DNA of 64,000 nt from contig NZ_JACJRV010000003.1 of assembly GCF_014697475.1 (NCBI RefSeq), positions 62,001 through 126,000 on the forward strand. Reading direction: 5' to 3'. The DNA comes from Nostoc sp. FACHB-152 (lineage in GTDB: Bacteria; Cyanobacteriota; Cyanobacteriia; Cyanobacteriales; Nostocaceae). Below are positions 8,571-19,840 of the stretch, piece after piece (positions within the stretch are counted from its first letter, which is position 1; the number at the start of each line of letters is the position of its first letter). The position numbers and the translations under genes were made by a program. Under the pieces are notes generated by a model. It was given only the letters and a program-made list of their open reading frames with translations, did not search any database and was not told the DNA's origin.

Positions 8571-11468
8571 CTAAGAAGCATACGCTTCCATTGGTAGACA
8601 AGAACAAACAAAATTCCGGTCACCAAAAGCTGCATCGATACGACCAACACTCGGCCAGAATTTAGCTTCACGCGTCCAAGGTGCGGGGTAGGCGGCTTGT
8701 TCGCGGGAATAGGGATGAGTCCATTCGCCAGCAATGAGACTTTCGGCGGTGTGGGGTGCGTTCTTCAACAGATTATCTTCAATATCCATCTTGCCTGATT
8801 CAATTTCGGCGATTTCTTGGCGAATAGCAATCAAGGCATCACAAAAACGGTCTAATTCTTCCTTAGATTCGCTTTCTGTGGGTTCCACCATGATTGTACC
8901 TGCCACCGGCCAGGAGACAGTCGGTGCATGGAAACCGTAATCTATTAACCGTTTAGCAATATCATCAATGTCGATGTTGGCGGATTTTTTGAGCGATCGC
9001 AAATCTAAAATACACTCATGGGCAACTAAACCATTTTTGCCCTTATACAACACTGGATAGTAAGTTTCTAGCCGCTTCGCAATATAGTTAGCATTGAGAA
9101 TTGCCACCTTGGTTGCTTGGGTCAAACCCGTCGCCCCCATCATGGCAATGTACATCCAAGAAATGACCAAAATACTGGCACTACCCCAAGGTGCAGCAGC
9201 AACAGCCCCTGTTGACTGTTGATTTGATTTAGTGATAGGAACTACAGCGTGTCCAGGTAGAAAAGGAATGAGATGGGCGGCTACCCCAATTGGCCCCATC
9301 CCTGGGCCGCCACCACCGTGAGGGATACAGAAGGTTTTGTGTAAATTCAAGTGACAAACATCTGCACCCACATCTCCCGGACGGCACAAACCGACTTGGG
9401 CGTTCATGTTTGCCCCATCCATATATACTTGTCCACCGTGGCGATGCACAATATCACAAATTTCTTGAATTGCTTCCTCAAATACCCCGTGAGTTGAGGG
9501 ATATGTCACCATCAAAGCCGCAAGTTCACTACTATGCTTTTCTGCCTTGGCTTTGAGGTCATTCACATCAATATTACCGTCAGCATCGCAGGCAACGGCT
9601 ACCACTTTCATACCACACATAACCGCACTAGCAGGGTTTGTCCCATGTGCAGAAGTCGGAATTAAACAGACGTTGCGGTGTGCTTCGCCGCGACTGGCGT
9701 GATATTCGTGAATTACTAAAAGTCCAGCATATTCGCCTTGAGAACCGGCATTGGGTTGCAGCGAAATTCCGGCAAACCCAGTAATTTCAGCTAACCACGC
9801 CTCAAGTTGCTGGAACAGAATTTGATAACCCCAAGTTTGCGATGATGGTGCAAAAGGATGTATCTTGCCAAATTCCGCCCAACTCACTGGGATCATCTCG
9901 GCTGTTGCATTCAACTTCATTGTGCAGGAACCTAAAGGAATCATCGATGTAGTTAGCGATAAATCTTTGGTTTCTAACTTGTGCAGATAACGCAACAACT
10001 CAGTTTCGGAGTGATAACGGTTAAATACTGGATGAGTTAAGTAGCGGCTTTGGCGAGGTAGAATAATATGACAAGTTGAGTCAGTTAATTCTTCTATAGT
10101 GAAGGGTAATTCATCTTTAAGCGCGAAAATTTGCCACAGGTCAATTAAATCTTCCGATGTAGTTGTCTCATCAAGAGAGATACCAACAGCAGTATCATCA
10201 AAAATTCGTAAGTTAATATTTCTAGCTTGGCAAGCTTCAAGAATAGCTTTGAGGCTGTGTGTGCCTAATTCTAAGCGTAGCGTATCGAAGTAATTTTCTG
10301 AACTAATCCTATAACCTAGACGCTTTAAGCCTACTGCCAAGATTGAAGTTAGCTGGTGAATATTCTCCGCAATATTCTTCAGTCCCTCTGGCCCGTGATA
10401 GACAGCGTACATACCTGCCATAACTGCCAGTAGTACCTGTGCGGTACAGATGTTACTTGTTGCTTTTTCCCTACGGATGTGCTGTTCGCGGGTTTGTAAT
10501 GCTAGACGTAATGCTGGCTTACCGTTGACATCCTTTGATACCCCCACAATGCGCCCTGGTACTTGGCGTTTATATTCTTCTTTGGTAGCTAAGTATGCTG
10601 CATGAGGCCCGCCAAACCCTAAGGGAATACCAAAGCGTTGCGTACTACCCACGGCAATATCAGCACCAAATTCGCCGGGTGGTGTGAGTAAAGTTAAGCT
10701 GAGAGGATCGGCGGCGACAGTAACTAACGCCCCTAATTCATGGGCTTTGTCAATAAAGGCGCGATAGTCGTAAATAGTGCCGTCGGTGGCAGGATATTGT
10801 AAAACTGCCCCAAAAATTGGTTGAGTAAAGTCAAATGTCTGATGGTCGCCAACTATAATGTGAATTCCCAGAGGTTTCGCCCTTGTTTGCAACACATCGA
10901 TAGTTTGGGGATGACAGTCACGGGAGACAAAGTAGCTATTAGCTTTATTTTTGCTGATGCCGTAACTCATACTCATCGCTTCGGCGGCGGCTGTTGCTTC
11001 ATCTAGTAATGAAGCGTTGGCAATTTCCAAACCTGTTAAGTCAATAATCATGGTTTGGAAATTCAGCAGTGCTTCCAGTCGTCCTTGGGCAATTTCTGGC
11101 TGATAGGGAGTGTAAGCAGTATACCAACCGGGATTTTCTAAGATATTACGTCCAATTACAGGTGGTGTAATGCAGTCGTAATATCCCATACCAATGTATG
11201 AACGACAAACTTGATTTTTAGCAGCAATGTTTTTTAACTTGGCTAATGCTGCGTACTCACTTTGTGCGTCGGGTAATTGTAGCGTTTGCTGCAACCGGAT
11301 TGCTTGTGGTACTGTGCGATCGATGAGGTCGTCTAAGCTGGAAAAATCCAGCAGTTCCAGCATTTGCTGAATCTCATGGGAGTTAGGGCCTATATGTCGT
11401 TCTAAAAAATTAGAGGACGATGAATTTACTGGGTGGGTGGACTTGGGGTGAGGGGCATGAAATACCAC
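8571..11468 (-). CDS. gcvP: Glycine dehydrogenase (decarboxylating), P-protein
   Basis: 965 aa, the usual full length for the fused P-protein. It decarboxylates glycine with PLP and passes the aminomethyl group to lipoyl-GcvH. The PLP-lysine motif is in [17 protein letters not shown], and the N-terminal block [17 protein letters not shown] is typical. The start is GTG 11466-11468 with GGAG eight bases upstream; no ATG precedes the conserved region except ATG 11456-11458, four codons in. It is the last gene of gcvT-gcvH-gcvP on the minus strand. In cyanobacteria this complex handles photorespiratory glycine and supplies one-carbon units. Confidence 0.97.
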   Translation of the reverse strand: MVFHAPHPKSTHPVNSSSSNFLERHIGPNSHEIQQMLELLDFSSLDDLIDRTVPQAIRLQQTLQLPDAQSEYAALAKLKNIAAKNQVCRSYIGMGYYDCITPPVIGRNILENPGWYTAYTPYQPEIAQGRLEALLNFQTMIIDLTGLEIANASLLDEATAAAEAMSMSYGISKNKANSYFVSRDCHPQTIDVLQTRAKPLGIHIIVGDHQTFDFTQPIFGAVLQYPATDGTIYDYRAFIDKAHELGALVTVAADPLSLTLLTPPGEFGADIAVGSTQRFGIPLGFGGPHAAYLATKEEYKRQVPGRIVGVSKDVNGKPALRLALQTREQHIRREKATSNICTAQVLLAVMAGMYAVYHGPEGLKNIAENIHQLTSILAVGLKRLGYRISSENYFDTLRLELGTHSLKAILEACQARNINLRIFDDTAVGISLDETTTSEDLIDLWQIFALKDELPFTIEELTDSTCHIILPRQSRYLTHPVFNRYHSETELLRYLHKLETKDLSLTTSMIPLGSCTMKLNATAEMIPVSWAEFGKIHPFAPSSQTWGYQILFQQLEAWLAEITGFAGISLQPNAGSQGEYAGLLVIHEYHASRGEAHRNVCLIPTSAHGTNPASAVMCGMKVVAVACDADGNIDVNDLKAKAEKHSSELAALMVTYPSTHGVFEEAIQEICDIVHRHGGQVYMDGANMNAQVGLCRPGDVGADVCHLNLHKTFCIPHGGGGPGMGPIGVAAHLIPFLPGHAVVPITKSNQQSTGAVAAAPWGSASILVISWMYIAMMGATGLTQATKVAILNANYIAKRLETYYPVLYKGKNGLVAHECILDLRSLKKSANIDIDDIAKRLIDYGFHAPTVSWPVAGTIMVEPTESESKEELDRFCDALIAIRQEIAEIESGKMDIEDNLLKNAPHTAESLIAGEWTHPYSREQAAYPAPWTREAKFWPSVGRIDAAFGDRNFVCSCLPMEAYAS

Positions 11469-11613
11469 AAATTGAACTCCGGACGCAACTATTTAATATT
11501 TTGCAATAAAAAATTCTTTTCACAAGCCGACACTAAAAGAAAAGTACGAAGTATGAAATTACTCTGCGGGAAGCTCCCCAAAGGGCGTATACATACTTCA
11601 TACTTCATACTTC

Positions 11614-12000
11614 TTAATGGCCTTCAACCAAGGCACTATACTCATCCGCAGTCAAGGCTTCGTCAAGTTCACTAGGATCACTAATACGTACTTTCAAAAA
11701 CCATCCATCGTTGTAGGGATCATCTGACAGTACTTCAGGATCATCAATCACCGCATCATTACGTTCTACTACTGTACCTGTTACTGGTGAAATTAATGAT
11801 TCAACGGCTTTTACTGATTCAACTGTGCCAAAATTGTCGCCCTTGTCAAGAGGAGTACCAAGGTCAGGCAATTCTACAAACACAATTTCACCTAATTCCT
11901 TGATAGCAAATTGAGTAATACCAATGGTAGCCATGTCACCATCTAGGCGCACGTATTCATGACTATCCAGGTATTTCAAATCTTCAGGATATTCAGACAT
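11614..12000 (-). CDS. gcvH: Glycine cleavage system H protein
   Basis: 128 aa, the standard size. Lipoyl-attachment lysine in [15 protein letters not shown] (Lys at about residue 65). It carries the aminomethyl group between GcvP and GcvT and is reoxidised by dihydrolipoamide dehydrogenase, which is not in this window. It lies between gcvT and gcvP with gaps of about 280 and 145 bp. The downstream gap contains an inverted GAAGTATGA repeat, so the three genes may not be on a single uninterrupted transcript. Confidence 0.97.
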   Translation of the reverse strand: MSEYPEDLKYLDSHEYVRLDGDMATIGITQFAIKELGEIVFVELPDLGTPLDKGDNFGTVESVKAVESLISPVTGTVVERNDAVIDDPEVLSDDPYNDGWFLKVRISDPSELDEALTADEYSALVEGH

Positions 12001-12083
12001 ATAAATTACTCTCCGATATCACAACAATTATTGTCCCAACAGTAATGCTAATCATCTTTGATCAGGAGCTTTACTCTAGATTA

Positions 12084-12203
12084 GACTTCATGCAGAAGTC
12101 GGGAAAAGGGTAAGGGGGAAAGGGTAAAGGGATAAGAAAAAACCCTTTCCCTTTTACCTTTTCCCTTTGCCCTCTCTTGCAAAAAGAGTTTTGCAAGAGG
12201 TCT
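12084..12203. repeat. Composite palindromic element, copy 1
   Basis: Three nested parts: a short palindrome GACTTCATGCAGAAGTC, a purine run followed by its pyrimidine complement (GGGTAAGGGGGAAAGGG and CCCTTTTACCTTTTCCC), and a terminal palindrome CTCTTGCAAAAAGAGTTTTG ending CAAGAG. The same arrangement with the same outer palindromes recurs at 38808-38930. It lies between gcvT and gcvH. Possibly a MITE-like or REP-like element; no ORF inside. Confidence 0.75.
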
Positions 12204-12279
12204 ATTGAGTAGTTCACAACACATTATTCCTTAAAAACTGCAAAGTATGAAGTAAGTAGACGCGTAGCAACTTGTAAGT

Positions 12280-13410
12280 TCAGGCTTTAGTTTTTGAGCG
12301 ATAAAAGGGGCGTTTGACTACCACGGCTGGGTATGTTTTACTGCGAATTTCTACTTCTAGTTGCTGGCCGACGCTTGCTAGTTTGGTAGGAACGTAGGCT
12401 AAAGCAATGGGGTAACCAAGTGTAGGAGAGATAGTACCACTGGTAACTTCTCCGATGACTTGACCTGCGGATAAAACTTGGTAGCCGTGACGGGCTATGT
12501 TACGTCCTGGCATTTTTAAACCTACGAGTCGGCGTTGCAGTCCGTTGGCTTTTTGTTGTTCTAAGACTGACCGACCAATAAAATCGCCTTTGGTATCGAG
12601 GTGAACTAACCACCCTAAACCAGCTTCTAGGGGTGTGGTTGTATCGTCGATGTCTTGACCGTAAAGTGCCATTGCGGCTTCGAGACGCAGGGTATCCCTT
12701 GCACCTAGCCCACAGGGAACGACACCAGCGTTGTAAAGACTAAGCCATAGTTCTATGCCTACTTCTGGGTCTACCATAATTTCAAAGCCATCTTCCCCGG
12801 TGTAACCTGTACGGGCGATGAAGGCGGGTTGACCTAGTAGGGTTGCTTGTAAATGACCAAATGCTTTGATTGGTTGGAGGTTTTCTGCGACAAATGGCTG
12901 GAGATATTTAACTGCTTGTGGCCCTTGCAGGGCAATTAAAACTTTTTCTGGTGAGATGTCTTGAAATTTTACTTGATCTAAATTGAGGTTTTGCAATAGC
13001 CATGTTTTATCTTTGGTAGTGGTCGCTGCATTGACAACGATCGCCACTTTCTCTACACCTGTACTATCTTCACCTTGATAATAGACAATAATATCGTCAA
13101 TTATTCCCCCTTGGGGATTTAACAATACTGTATATTGTGCTTGACCAGGTTGTAATCGATTCAAGTCCGAAGGTACTAAACCCTGGAGTTGGTCAATGAC
13201 TTTTTTCCCTTCTAGCGTGAATTTGCCCATGTGGGAAATGTCAAACATCCCCGCAGCAGTTCTCACGGCTTCGTGTTCGCTGGTGATACCACCATATTGT
13301 ACGGGCATTTCCCAACCACCAAAGCTGGTCAGGCGGGCTTTGAGTTCTACACCCAGTTGATATAAAGGAGTTCGCGCCAAGGATGTGGCGATGTTTTCTT
13401 GATTAGACAC
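12280..13410 (-). CDS. gcvT: Glycine cleavage system T protein (aminomethyltransferase)
   Basis: 376 aa. Transfers the methylene group from aminomethyl-lipoyl-GcvH to tetrahydrofolate, releasing ammonia. Typical blocks: N-terminal [42 protein letters not shown], the folate-domain [13 protein letters not shown], and [15 protein letters not shown]. The start is GTG 13408-13410; no strong Shine-Dalgarno is seen, but the conserved N-terminus begins about ten residues in. First gene of the gcvT-gcvH-gcvP order. I looked for a glycine riboswitch upstream and did not recognise one. Confidence 0.96.
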   Translation of the reverse strand: MSNQENIATSLARTPLYQLGVELKARLTSFGGWEMPVQYGGITSEHEAVRTAAGMFDISHMGKFTLEGKKVIDQLQGLVPSDLNRLQPGQAQYTVLLNPQGGIIDDIIVYYQGEDSTGVEKVAIVVNAATTTKDKTWLLQNLNLDQVKFQDISPEKVLIALQGPQAVKYLQPFVAENLQPIKAFGHLQATLLGQPAFIARTGYTGEDGFEIMVDPEVGIELWLSLYNAGVVPCGLGARDTLRLEAAMALYGQDIDDTTTPLEAGLGWLVHLDTKGDFIGRSVLEQQKANGLQRRLVGLKMPGRNIARHGYQVLSAGQVIGEVTSGTISPTLGYPIALAYVPTKLASVGQQLEVEIRSKTYPAVVVKRPFYRSKTKA

Positions 13411-13691
13411 GTAGTTATGCTTTGCGATCGCACTTCAACTATATATCCTACGGGATTACCTTTAATTTAGCTGGCAAGGTATAGGAGGTGATAGGTAACA
13501 GATGACAGGTGATAGGTTACAGGTTTCAGGGTTAAAAGTCTTTTGCTGTCTCTGCTTTATTATTAGTTAATGCCCTAAATATATTGGTTGTTACTATCAA
13601 GCATCAAATACATACCCTACTGCTTACTCTCTACTCCCCATTCCCTAGTAATCTTATTGTTAGGAATGTTGAGATTTGTTAAGAAGACATT

Positions 13692-14186
13692 ATGAAGTAT
13701 TGGCGCATACTAGCTAGTTTTGCCTTAGCTATGATTCTATTGTTATTTCCTTTGTCAGCGCAGGCTGCTAGTTCTTCGAGTATTACTCGTTCTGCTGGCG
13801 ATGAAGTTAAGGGAAAAGATTTTTCAGGACAAAGTTTAATTGGTAGTGAGTTTACCAATCTTGATTTAGAGAATGCTAACTTCAGCAATGCTGACTTACG
13901 TGGAGGTGTGTTTAACGGTACCGTCCTCGAAGGAGTCAATTTTCAGGGTGTAGATTTTAGTAATGGCATAGCTTATCTAGCCAAATTCAAAAACACTAAC
14001 TTAAGCGATGCGATTTTGACAGATGCGATGATGCTGCGATCGACCTTTGATAATGTTGAGATTACAGGTGCAGATTTTACGAATGCAGTGTTAGATGGCC
14101 CACAGGTAAAAAAACTCTGTGCTAAGGCTAGTGGTGTCAATTCTAAAACTGGTGTGGATACACGTGAATCTTTAGGATGTAAGTAA
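13692..14186 (+). CDS. Lumenal/periplasmic pentapeptide-repeat protein
   Basis: 164 aa. Signal peptide ending SAQAA (about residue 26), then about 15 pentapeptide units of the A(D/N)LXX type (about 45-140; [36 protein letters not shown]), and a two-Cys C-terminal tail (KKLCAKASG and ESLGCK). The size and layout resemble cyanobacterial and chloroplast thylakoid-lumen pentapeptide proteins; a lumenal location is inferred. Pentapeptide repeats fold into a right-handed four-sided helix. The two C-terminal cysteines could form a disulfide. A hairpin terminator follows at 14200-14220. Confidence 0.85.
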   Translation: MKYWRILASFALAMILLLFPLSAQAASSSSITRSAGDEVKGKDFSGQSLIGSEFTNLDLENANFSNADLRGGVFNGTVLEGVNFQGVDFSNGIAYLAKFKNTNLSDAILTDAMMLRSTFDNVEITGADFTNAVLDGPQVKKLCAKASGVNSKTGVDTRESLGCK

Positions 14187-14199
14187 ATTAATAGAAACA

Positions 14200-14220
14200 C
14201 CCTCCCGATATTTGGGAGGG
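14200..14220 (+). terminator. Hairpin after the pentapeptide gene
   Basis: CCCTCCC, a seven-base loop, then GGGAGGG and TTATT. A strong G+C stem 14 bp after the stop codon; the T-tract is short. Confidence 0.7.
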
Positions 14221-14288
14221 TTATTGATTGCAAATGCCAAAACGCAGAGAAGCCCAATCATATAGTAAAATGTAGTGATGTAGTGGCA

Positions 14289-14639
14289 CTAGAATTGCTG
14301 AATATTTTTAGCTTGGTCATCTGTTAATCGCAAAGCTTTTTCTATTTGAAATCTTTGTTCAGCATTGCGTAAAAAATAGCCATCCACCATAGCCGAACCT
14401 AATAACCTACCCAATTCTTCGCGGCTAGTAGTAATTAGAGTATTAAATCTATCATTGGGTAAATTTCCCAACATAGCTACAATAGCTTGATTAATTAACT
14501 GTAATACTTCTGGTGAATCTGGTTTAGATAGCTGAACAACCGTTTCTCGATTTAGAGATTGCACATATTCCCAAAACTGATTTTTGCTAACTTCTTCAGG
14601 TGTAATATTCTCTGGTTGGCGAGGAGAAAGATTACTCAT
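14289..14639 (-). CDS. DUF760 family protein
   Basis: 116 aa, cytosolic, no signal. The family block is VAMLGNLPNDRFNTLITTSREELGRLLGSAMVDGYFLRNAEQR (read in parts), typical of DUF760, found in cyanobacteria and plastids. Function unknown. A 51-codon ORF with a good ribosome-binding site ends 24 bp upstream (14664-14819) and is probably co-transcribed. A GTGTACACCGTAG-type repeat lies further upstream at about 14879. Confidence 0.8.
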   Translation of the reverse strand: MSNLSPRQPENITPEEVSKNQFWEYVQSLNRETVVQLSKPDSPEVLQLINQAIVAMLGNLPNDRFNTLITTSREELGRLLGSAMVDGYFLRNAEQRFQIEKALRLTDDQAKNIQQF

Positions 14640-14663
14640 AGTATATTTTCCGGTTGCGCTTCA

Positions 14664-14819
14664 CTATATAGAATTTATCAAGTTTTTATTGTCTATATAG
14701 TCTGATAAACCGAACATCCACAATCTGGTTTTTTCGACATGAGGCAAATCTTGTATACTCATATCGCTTAATTTTAAATCTTCAACTTGTCGCAAATGTT
14801 CAATCAGAGACGCACCCAT
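14664..14819 (-). CDS. Small ORF upstream of the DUF760 gene, 51 aa
   Basis: ATG 14817-14819 is preceded by GAGGGG with a seven-base spacer, which is the best ribosome-binding site in the area. The 51-residue product begins MGASLIEHLRQVEDLKL, is charged and helical-looking, has no signal or membrane segment, and stops at TAG 14664-14666. The next gene (DUF760) starts 24 bp later on the same strand, so the two would form an operon. No family recognised. It could be a small regulator or a truncated gene. Confidence 0.5.
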   Translation of the reverse strand: MGASLIEHLRQVEDLKLSDMSIQDLPHVEKTRLWMFGLSDYIDNKNLINSI

Positions 14820-14955
14820 AATTTTTCCCCTCAGCACTGGCAATTTTACCTGTTGTAGAGGGTGATAAGATGATTTGTGTGTACACCGTAGCCTTAAGTA
14901 AGAGGCGCTAGGGTAGGCTAATTCTATGCAGCCTCATAAACAATTGGTGGTATAA

Positions 14956-15855
14956 CTAGTTCTGCTTATCTAACATATCCATAGCTATGTTTAAACTATA
15001 TTTCATCCGATTAAATGCTGCTGATAAACTACCAATCTCATCATGAGTATTTTCTTCAAATTCAGCAGTCATATCTCCAGTACTAACTTTTTGAGCGATT
15101 CTTTCAATTTTTTGAATTCGCTTAATTATGGTCTTTTTAATTAAGAAGTTAATTAAAAGCACTATTATGGCAAAGATAAACACTAAAAATGCCATAATTA
15201 ATAACCAAGCTCTTTGCGCGCTATCAAATACTTCTTCAGAAGGAACAGAGACTATCTGAGCCGCCACTATCTCATTAAAGTTCCAACCAAAACCATTTTC
15301 TGAACCGTAAGTTCTTAACTGACTTTTAGGAGCTTTGTCTGGGGTAGAATGGCATTGCAGACAGCTTTGTTCTGTAACAGCTAGGGGACGAGCAATATAA
15401 AATACTGTGCCTTCTGGTAAACTACGAAAGTCAGCAATTTCTTTGAGTGCGGGATTCTTGCGAAAGCGATTGACAATTTGTGCTTCATAACTATCGGCTT
15501 TGTCTCGTAAATTAGTTGGATTTAAGGTAGCTTCTTTATAAAAGAAATTTTGATACTCTTCATTTTTGCGTAGATTTGCAAATACTTCTGTTGCTGAGTA
15601 AGCTGGTACTGTTTCTGGTATAAATAATGGGTCTGTTTCTAGTCTAGATAACAGTAAATTTCTCACTTGATTTTGGGTGTATTTTCTCACAGAAGTCATT
15701 GTTTTAATCAGAATTGAGGCTTTACTAGTTACTTCAACTTGCGCTCTATGCTGGAGTACACTAGATAAGACAGTTCCACTTATTACAATGCTGATGAGAA
15801 AAACTATGGTTAAAAGCAGGGTAAACTTAGTACCAATTTTTAAGTTTTTTAACAT
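14956..15855 (-). CDS. DUF3365 (Tll0287-like) heme-c sensor with HAMP domain
   Basis: 299 aa from ATG 15853-15855 (a longer in-frame TTG start at 15930 is less likely). Order: membrane segment (about residues 12-32), periplasmic DUF3365 domain (about 40-212) with a c-type heme motif CLQCH (Cys165, Cys168, His169), second membrane segment (about 216-240), HAMP linker (about 241-292), then the end. Family knowledge: Tll0287-like domains are extracytoplasmic heme sensors, often joined to kinases or cyclases. Here there is no output domain after HAMP, so signalling must pass to a partner. It is divergent from a PhnD-like binding protein gene with about 100 bp between starts. Confidence 0.85.
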   Translation of the reverse strand: MLKNLKIGTKFTLLLTIVFLISIVISGTVLSSVLQHRAQVEVTSKASILIKTMTSVRKYTQNQVRNLLLSRLETDPLFIPETVPAYSATEVFANLRKNEEYQNFFYKEATLNPTNLRDKADSYEAQIVNRFRKNPALKEIADFRSLPEGTVFYIARPLAVTEQSCLQCHSTPDKAPKSQLRTYGSENGFGWNFNEIVAAQIVSVPSEEVFDSAQRAWLLIMAFLVFIFAIIVLLINFLIKKTIIKRIQKIERIAQKVSTGDMTAEFEENTHDEIGSLSAAFNRMKYSLNIAMDMLDKQN

Positions 15856-15957
15856 AATTTTTAGTTTTAAATGTTTTATTATACACGGTGATATGAAAGT
15901 TACTCTAGCTAAGTTTACTGATAAAAGCAAGTATAGTTGCTGTAACTAAAATTTAGA

Positions 15958-16824
15958 ATGTTTAAAAAATTAACACGTCGTTTTTTTCTTGGTCAGTTGC
16001 TATTCTTAATAGTTCATGGCTGTAAGTCACAAAAAACACTTGAAGGCGGATTAACTATTGGTGTAATTGACTATGATGGGGGAACAGAAATAATTAATCA
16101 GTATGCTAAATTTAATCGTTATTTAGCTGAAGCGACAAAAACAAGAATTATTTTAGAACCAACTTTTAACGAAAATAAAGCTATTGAACGTTTGGAATCT
16201 CGCGCTTGGTCATTGGTATTTGCACCACCTGGTATAGCTGCTGTGGCGATCGCTCATTATCAATATATTCCGCTTTTTCCTTTAGTTGGGGTGAATAATG
16301 TACGCTCTGTATTGGTAAGTCGTGAGGATAGACCTATCCGTGATTTAAAGAATTTACAAGGTAAAACAGTAGCGTTAGGAGAATTAGGTTCAGCTACGGG
16401 TTATTATTTTCCACTGTTTAATCTTTATGGCTTAACCTTGGCTGAAGTCTTATTTGCTCCTACACCTACAACCGTTCTGGAATGGGTAGCACAAGGCAAA
16501 GCTGATGCTGGTGCTGTTTCCATCGAGGAGTATAATCGCTACAAGTCAACTCTACAAGATACTAAACTTCGCATCCTTTACACAGATCCACACTATGTTC
16601 CACCTGGTGTGGTTTTAATTGGTTCGACTGTAGAACGCAACCGCCAAGAGTATATTCGCAAAGTTATGAGTGAGTTCCCCTCAAAGTTAGCTCAAGAAGT
16701 TGGATATATACCCAACGCACCTGTCCCAAATTACAAATATATAATTAGTGTAGTTGAGAGGGTGCAATTATTAGCAGATAACCTGCAAAGCAAACCTGTT
16801 GATTTATTTGAGAAAAGGCAATAG
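15958..16824 (+). CDS. PhnD/transferrin-like periplasmic substrate-binding protein
   Basis: 288 aa. The N-terminus has a twin-arginine-like signal (LTRRFFLGQLLFL) ending IVHGC, which could also act as a weak lipobox. The mature part is a PhnD-type phosphonate-binding fold (about residues 33-270): LTIGVIDYDGG, RYLAEATKTRIIL, LQGKTVALGELGSATGYYFP, VAQGKADAGAV and ILYTDPHYVPPGVVL. No permease or ATPase gene is adjacent, so it may be a sensor or chemoreceptor subunit rather than a transporter part. It is divergent from the heme-c sensor gene. The stop TAG lies inside a GGCAATA heptamer repeat, so the last few residues derive from that repeat. Confidence 0.82.
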   Translation: MFKKLTRRFFLGQLLFLIVHGCKSQKTLEGGLTIGVIDYDGGTEIINQYAKFNRYLAEATKTRIILEPTFNENKAIERLESRAWSLVFAPPGIAAVAIAHYQYIPLFPLVGVNNVRSVLVSREDRPIRDLKNLQGKTVALGELGSATGYYFPLFNLYGLTLAEVLFAPTPTTVLEWVAQGKADAGAVSIEEYNRYKSTLQDTKLRILYTDPHYVPPGVVLIGSTVERNRQEYIRKVMSEFPSKLAQEVGYIPNAPVPNYKYIISVVERVQLLADNLQSKPVDLFEKRQ

Positions 16825-16838
16825 GCAATAGGCAATAG
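16814..16838. repeat. STRR-type GGCAATA heptamer repeat overlapping a stop codon
   Basis: Three tandem heptamers; the first contributes the end of the PhnD-like reading frame and its TAG stop. Confidence 0.75.
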
Positions 16839-17045
16839 CAAAGAAGGCAGGTAAAAATGTACTGATTTTTTCAAAAATTAAATATGAGTCCTATACAGAT
16901 GAAGCTGTTAGTTCATATCTTCATCCCATTGATAGAAATGTAAACTATTCTTTTGATAGATTGTCAATTAAATTCAACTACTTAATATGAATAAATAGTT
17001 AAATAACTATTATAAAAAAATATTTTATATTACATTAAATTGAAC

Positions 17046-17618
17046 ATGATTGAGCGAAATTCATTTAAATCCAACAAAAATCGTCCTATTAGGAAAAGTG
17101 GGCAACCTCAAACAGCACCAGTACAAAAGATATCTTATAGCGTTGCCCATGCAATGCCAGGAAGAATTCGCTTTCGGATTCCTCGGCTATCTAAAGATAC
17201 GGAATATGCTAAAAAACTTCAGTTAGTAATAGAATCTCAAACTAAGAATGCAACAGTCCGGATTAATCCTACAGCTGCATCGATTATTGTTCATTATTCA
17301 ACCCAATTAATGCCAGTTGAACAAATGCGATCGCATTTAGTCAATCTTATTCAAACTGCACCAAATATAGCTTTGCCAACCAAAGTAGGCACAAAAACAA
17401 TTGTCGGGACAATGTTTGATGCTTTAATTAGCTTATTTGAAAGTTTACGTAACGTTAATAAAGCAAGTACCGCTATTAAGCATCATCAAATTAAGAAAAA
17501 CTTCTGGGAGCGATTACTCTCTAGTGGGGAAAACATAATTAAAGGTCTGAAATCTGCTATAATGTTTGTCTTGCCTAATCAAAAATTGCAATCACAGTCA
17601 GCACTAAACTCTGCTTGA
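17046..17618 (+). CDS. HMA_2-like (heavy-metal-associated fold) domain protein
   Basis: 190 aa from ATG 17046-17048; a TTG two codons earlier is less likely. N-terminal basic, low-complexity tail, then a ferredoxin-like HMA_2-type domain (about residues 30-105) with ISYSVAHAMPGRIRFRIPRL, AKKLQLVIESQ, and TVRINPTAASIIVHY. It has no CxxC metal motif, so copper binding is not expected. The C-terminal part (about 110-190) is amphipathic with one hydrophobic segment. Family knowledge: HMA_2 proteins in cyanobacteria often accompany P-type ATPases or heavy-metal modules; none is adjacent here. Function unknown. Confidence 0.7.
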   Translation: MIERNSFKSNKNRPIRKSGQPQTAPVQKISYSVAHAMPGRIRFRIPRLSKDTEYAKKLQLVIESQTKNATVRINPTAASIIVHYSTQLMPVEQMRSHLVNLIQTAPNIALPTKVGTKTIVGTMFDALISLFESLRNVNKASTAIKHHQIKKNFWERLLSSGENIIKGLKSAIMFVLPNQKLQSQSALNSA

Positions 17619-17823
17619 TTCTAGCATTGTGACGTTACGGTGGAATTATAAGTGCAGGAAATAAAGCTACTATCTCAAAGTAGAAAATAATTTTGATTTA
17701 GGTTCGTCAAGCACGTAATTTTGTGGTCGGTTTTTACTCTACCAGTCTTATTATTTTTAGCCAGAATGTAATTTAGTCGTGCAATATATTGCACTTTTAT
17801 TTAGCTAAAACCAGAGGCAAAAT

Positions 17824-18006
17824 ATGTTTCCTTTTTGGGGTAACTTCTGTTATGGTAGCGAACCTATTTCGCACAAAGCTCATTTAGAACGTAAACTAAA
17901 GTTCTTAACTTGGATGCGAGATGATTTAGAATCAAGGCTATCGGGTATTAATGCGGCAATTGATACTACTCGACAACAGATAGAACGCGAAAATACAACC
18001 GTTTAA
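17824..18006 (+). CDS. Small protein with C-terminal coiled coil, 60 aa
   Basis: ATG at 17824 has AGAGG six bases upstream. The product starts MFPFWGNFCYGSEP (aromatic and Gly-rich head), followed by a predicted helical heptad region (about residues 19-57, KAHLERKLKFLTWMRDDLE) rich in Leu and charged residues. It resembles small DUF5320-type proteins with an aromatic/Gly head and a helical tail, but I am not certain. A hairpin terminator at 18168-18194 may end its transcript. Confidence 0.55.
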   Translation: MFPFWGNFCYGSEPISHKAHLERKLKFLTWMRDDLESRLSGINAAIDTTRQQIERENTTV

Positions 18007-18167
18007 CAGTTATCAGTTATCAGTTATAAGTAAAGAATGAGGTGTTTATCTTTGGCGAAACATCACACCAATTGGTAGTAGGTGTTAGTGGCGGGTTTAA
18101 ATCCCCCACTATACGCCGTGATCACTGTTTACTGTTCACTGTTTTAAAAGTTCATTCTAAATCAAGG

Positions 18168-18194
18168 AGTCTAGGGTTTACCTAGACTTTTTTA
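18168..18194 (+). terminator. Rho-independent terminator
   Basis: Stem AGTCTAGG/CCTAGACT (8 bp) with loop GTTTA and a following TTTTTT run. A clean intrinsic terminator on the plus strand; it probably ends the transcript of the 17824-18006 gene. Confidence 0.8.
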
Positions 18195-18379
18195 TTATTC
18201 GTATTTTAAAGAAAAAGAATTTATAGACAAAAATTTAACGTTAATACTGTTGGTAGTGAAATCTGTATCTATTTTATTTCTTTCGATAGATGACAAAATA
18301 CTAAATTGACAAATTTATTTAAATAAAAATCTAATTATATTTCTAATAAAAATAAATTAAATAGAAAAAAGCTGGACAT

Positions 18380-18468
18380 GACGTTGACATTAGGCTAATC
18401 AAACGTCAAGCTAGTCCAAAGGACTATCGACTAGCTTCTTGGCAATCACAGCCAAAAATTCATAGTCC
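18380..18468 (+). promoter_or_regulatory. Candidate structured RNA element with pseudoknot in the ahcY leader
   Basis: Hairpin 1 (18380-18407) pairs GACGTTGA with TCAAACGTC with one bulge. Hairpin 2 (18408-18437) is a perfect 9-bp stem AAGCTAGTC/GACTAGCTT. Its loop contains GGACTAT (18421-18427), which is exactly complementary to ATAGTCC at 18462-18468, so a 7-bp pseudoknot or an alternative pairing is possible. It ends about 60 bases before the ahcY start. It does not match the SAH riboswitch consensus I remember. Seen: the complementarities. Inferred: a regulatory role. Confidence 0.5.
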
Positions 18469-18471
18469 TGA

Positions 18472-19809
<1,338 letters not shown>

Positions 19810-19840
19810 ACTCTAACTAGAATTCTTGAATAGATAAATC

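Noticed and set aside
13411-13691. Glycine riboswitch before gcvT
   Set aside because: No tandem aptamer-like structure was recognised; the region has GATAGGT-type direct repeats instead.
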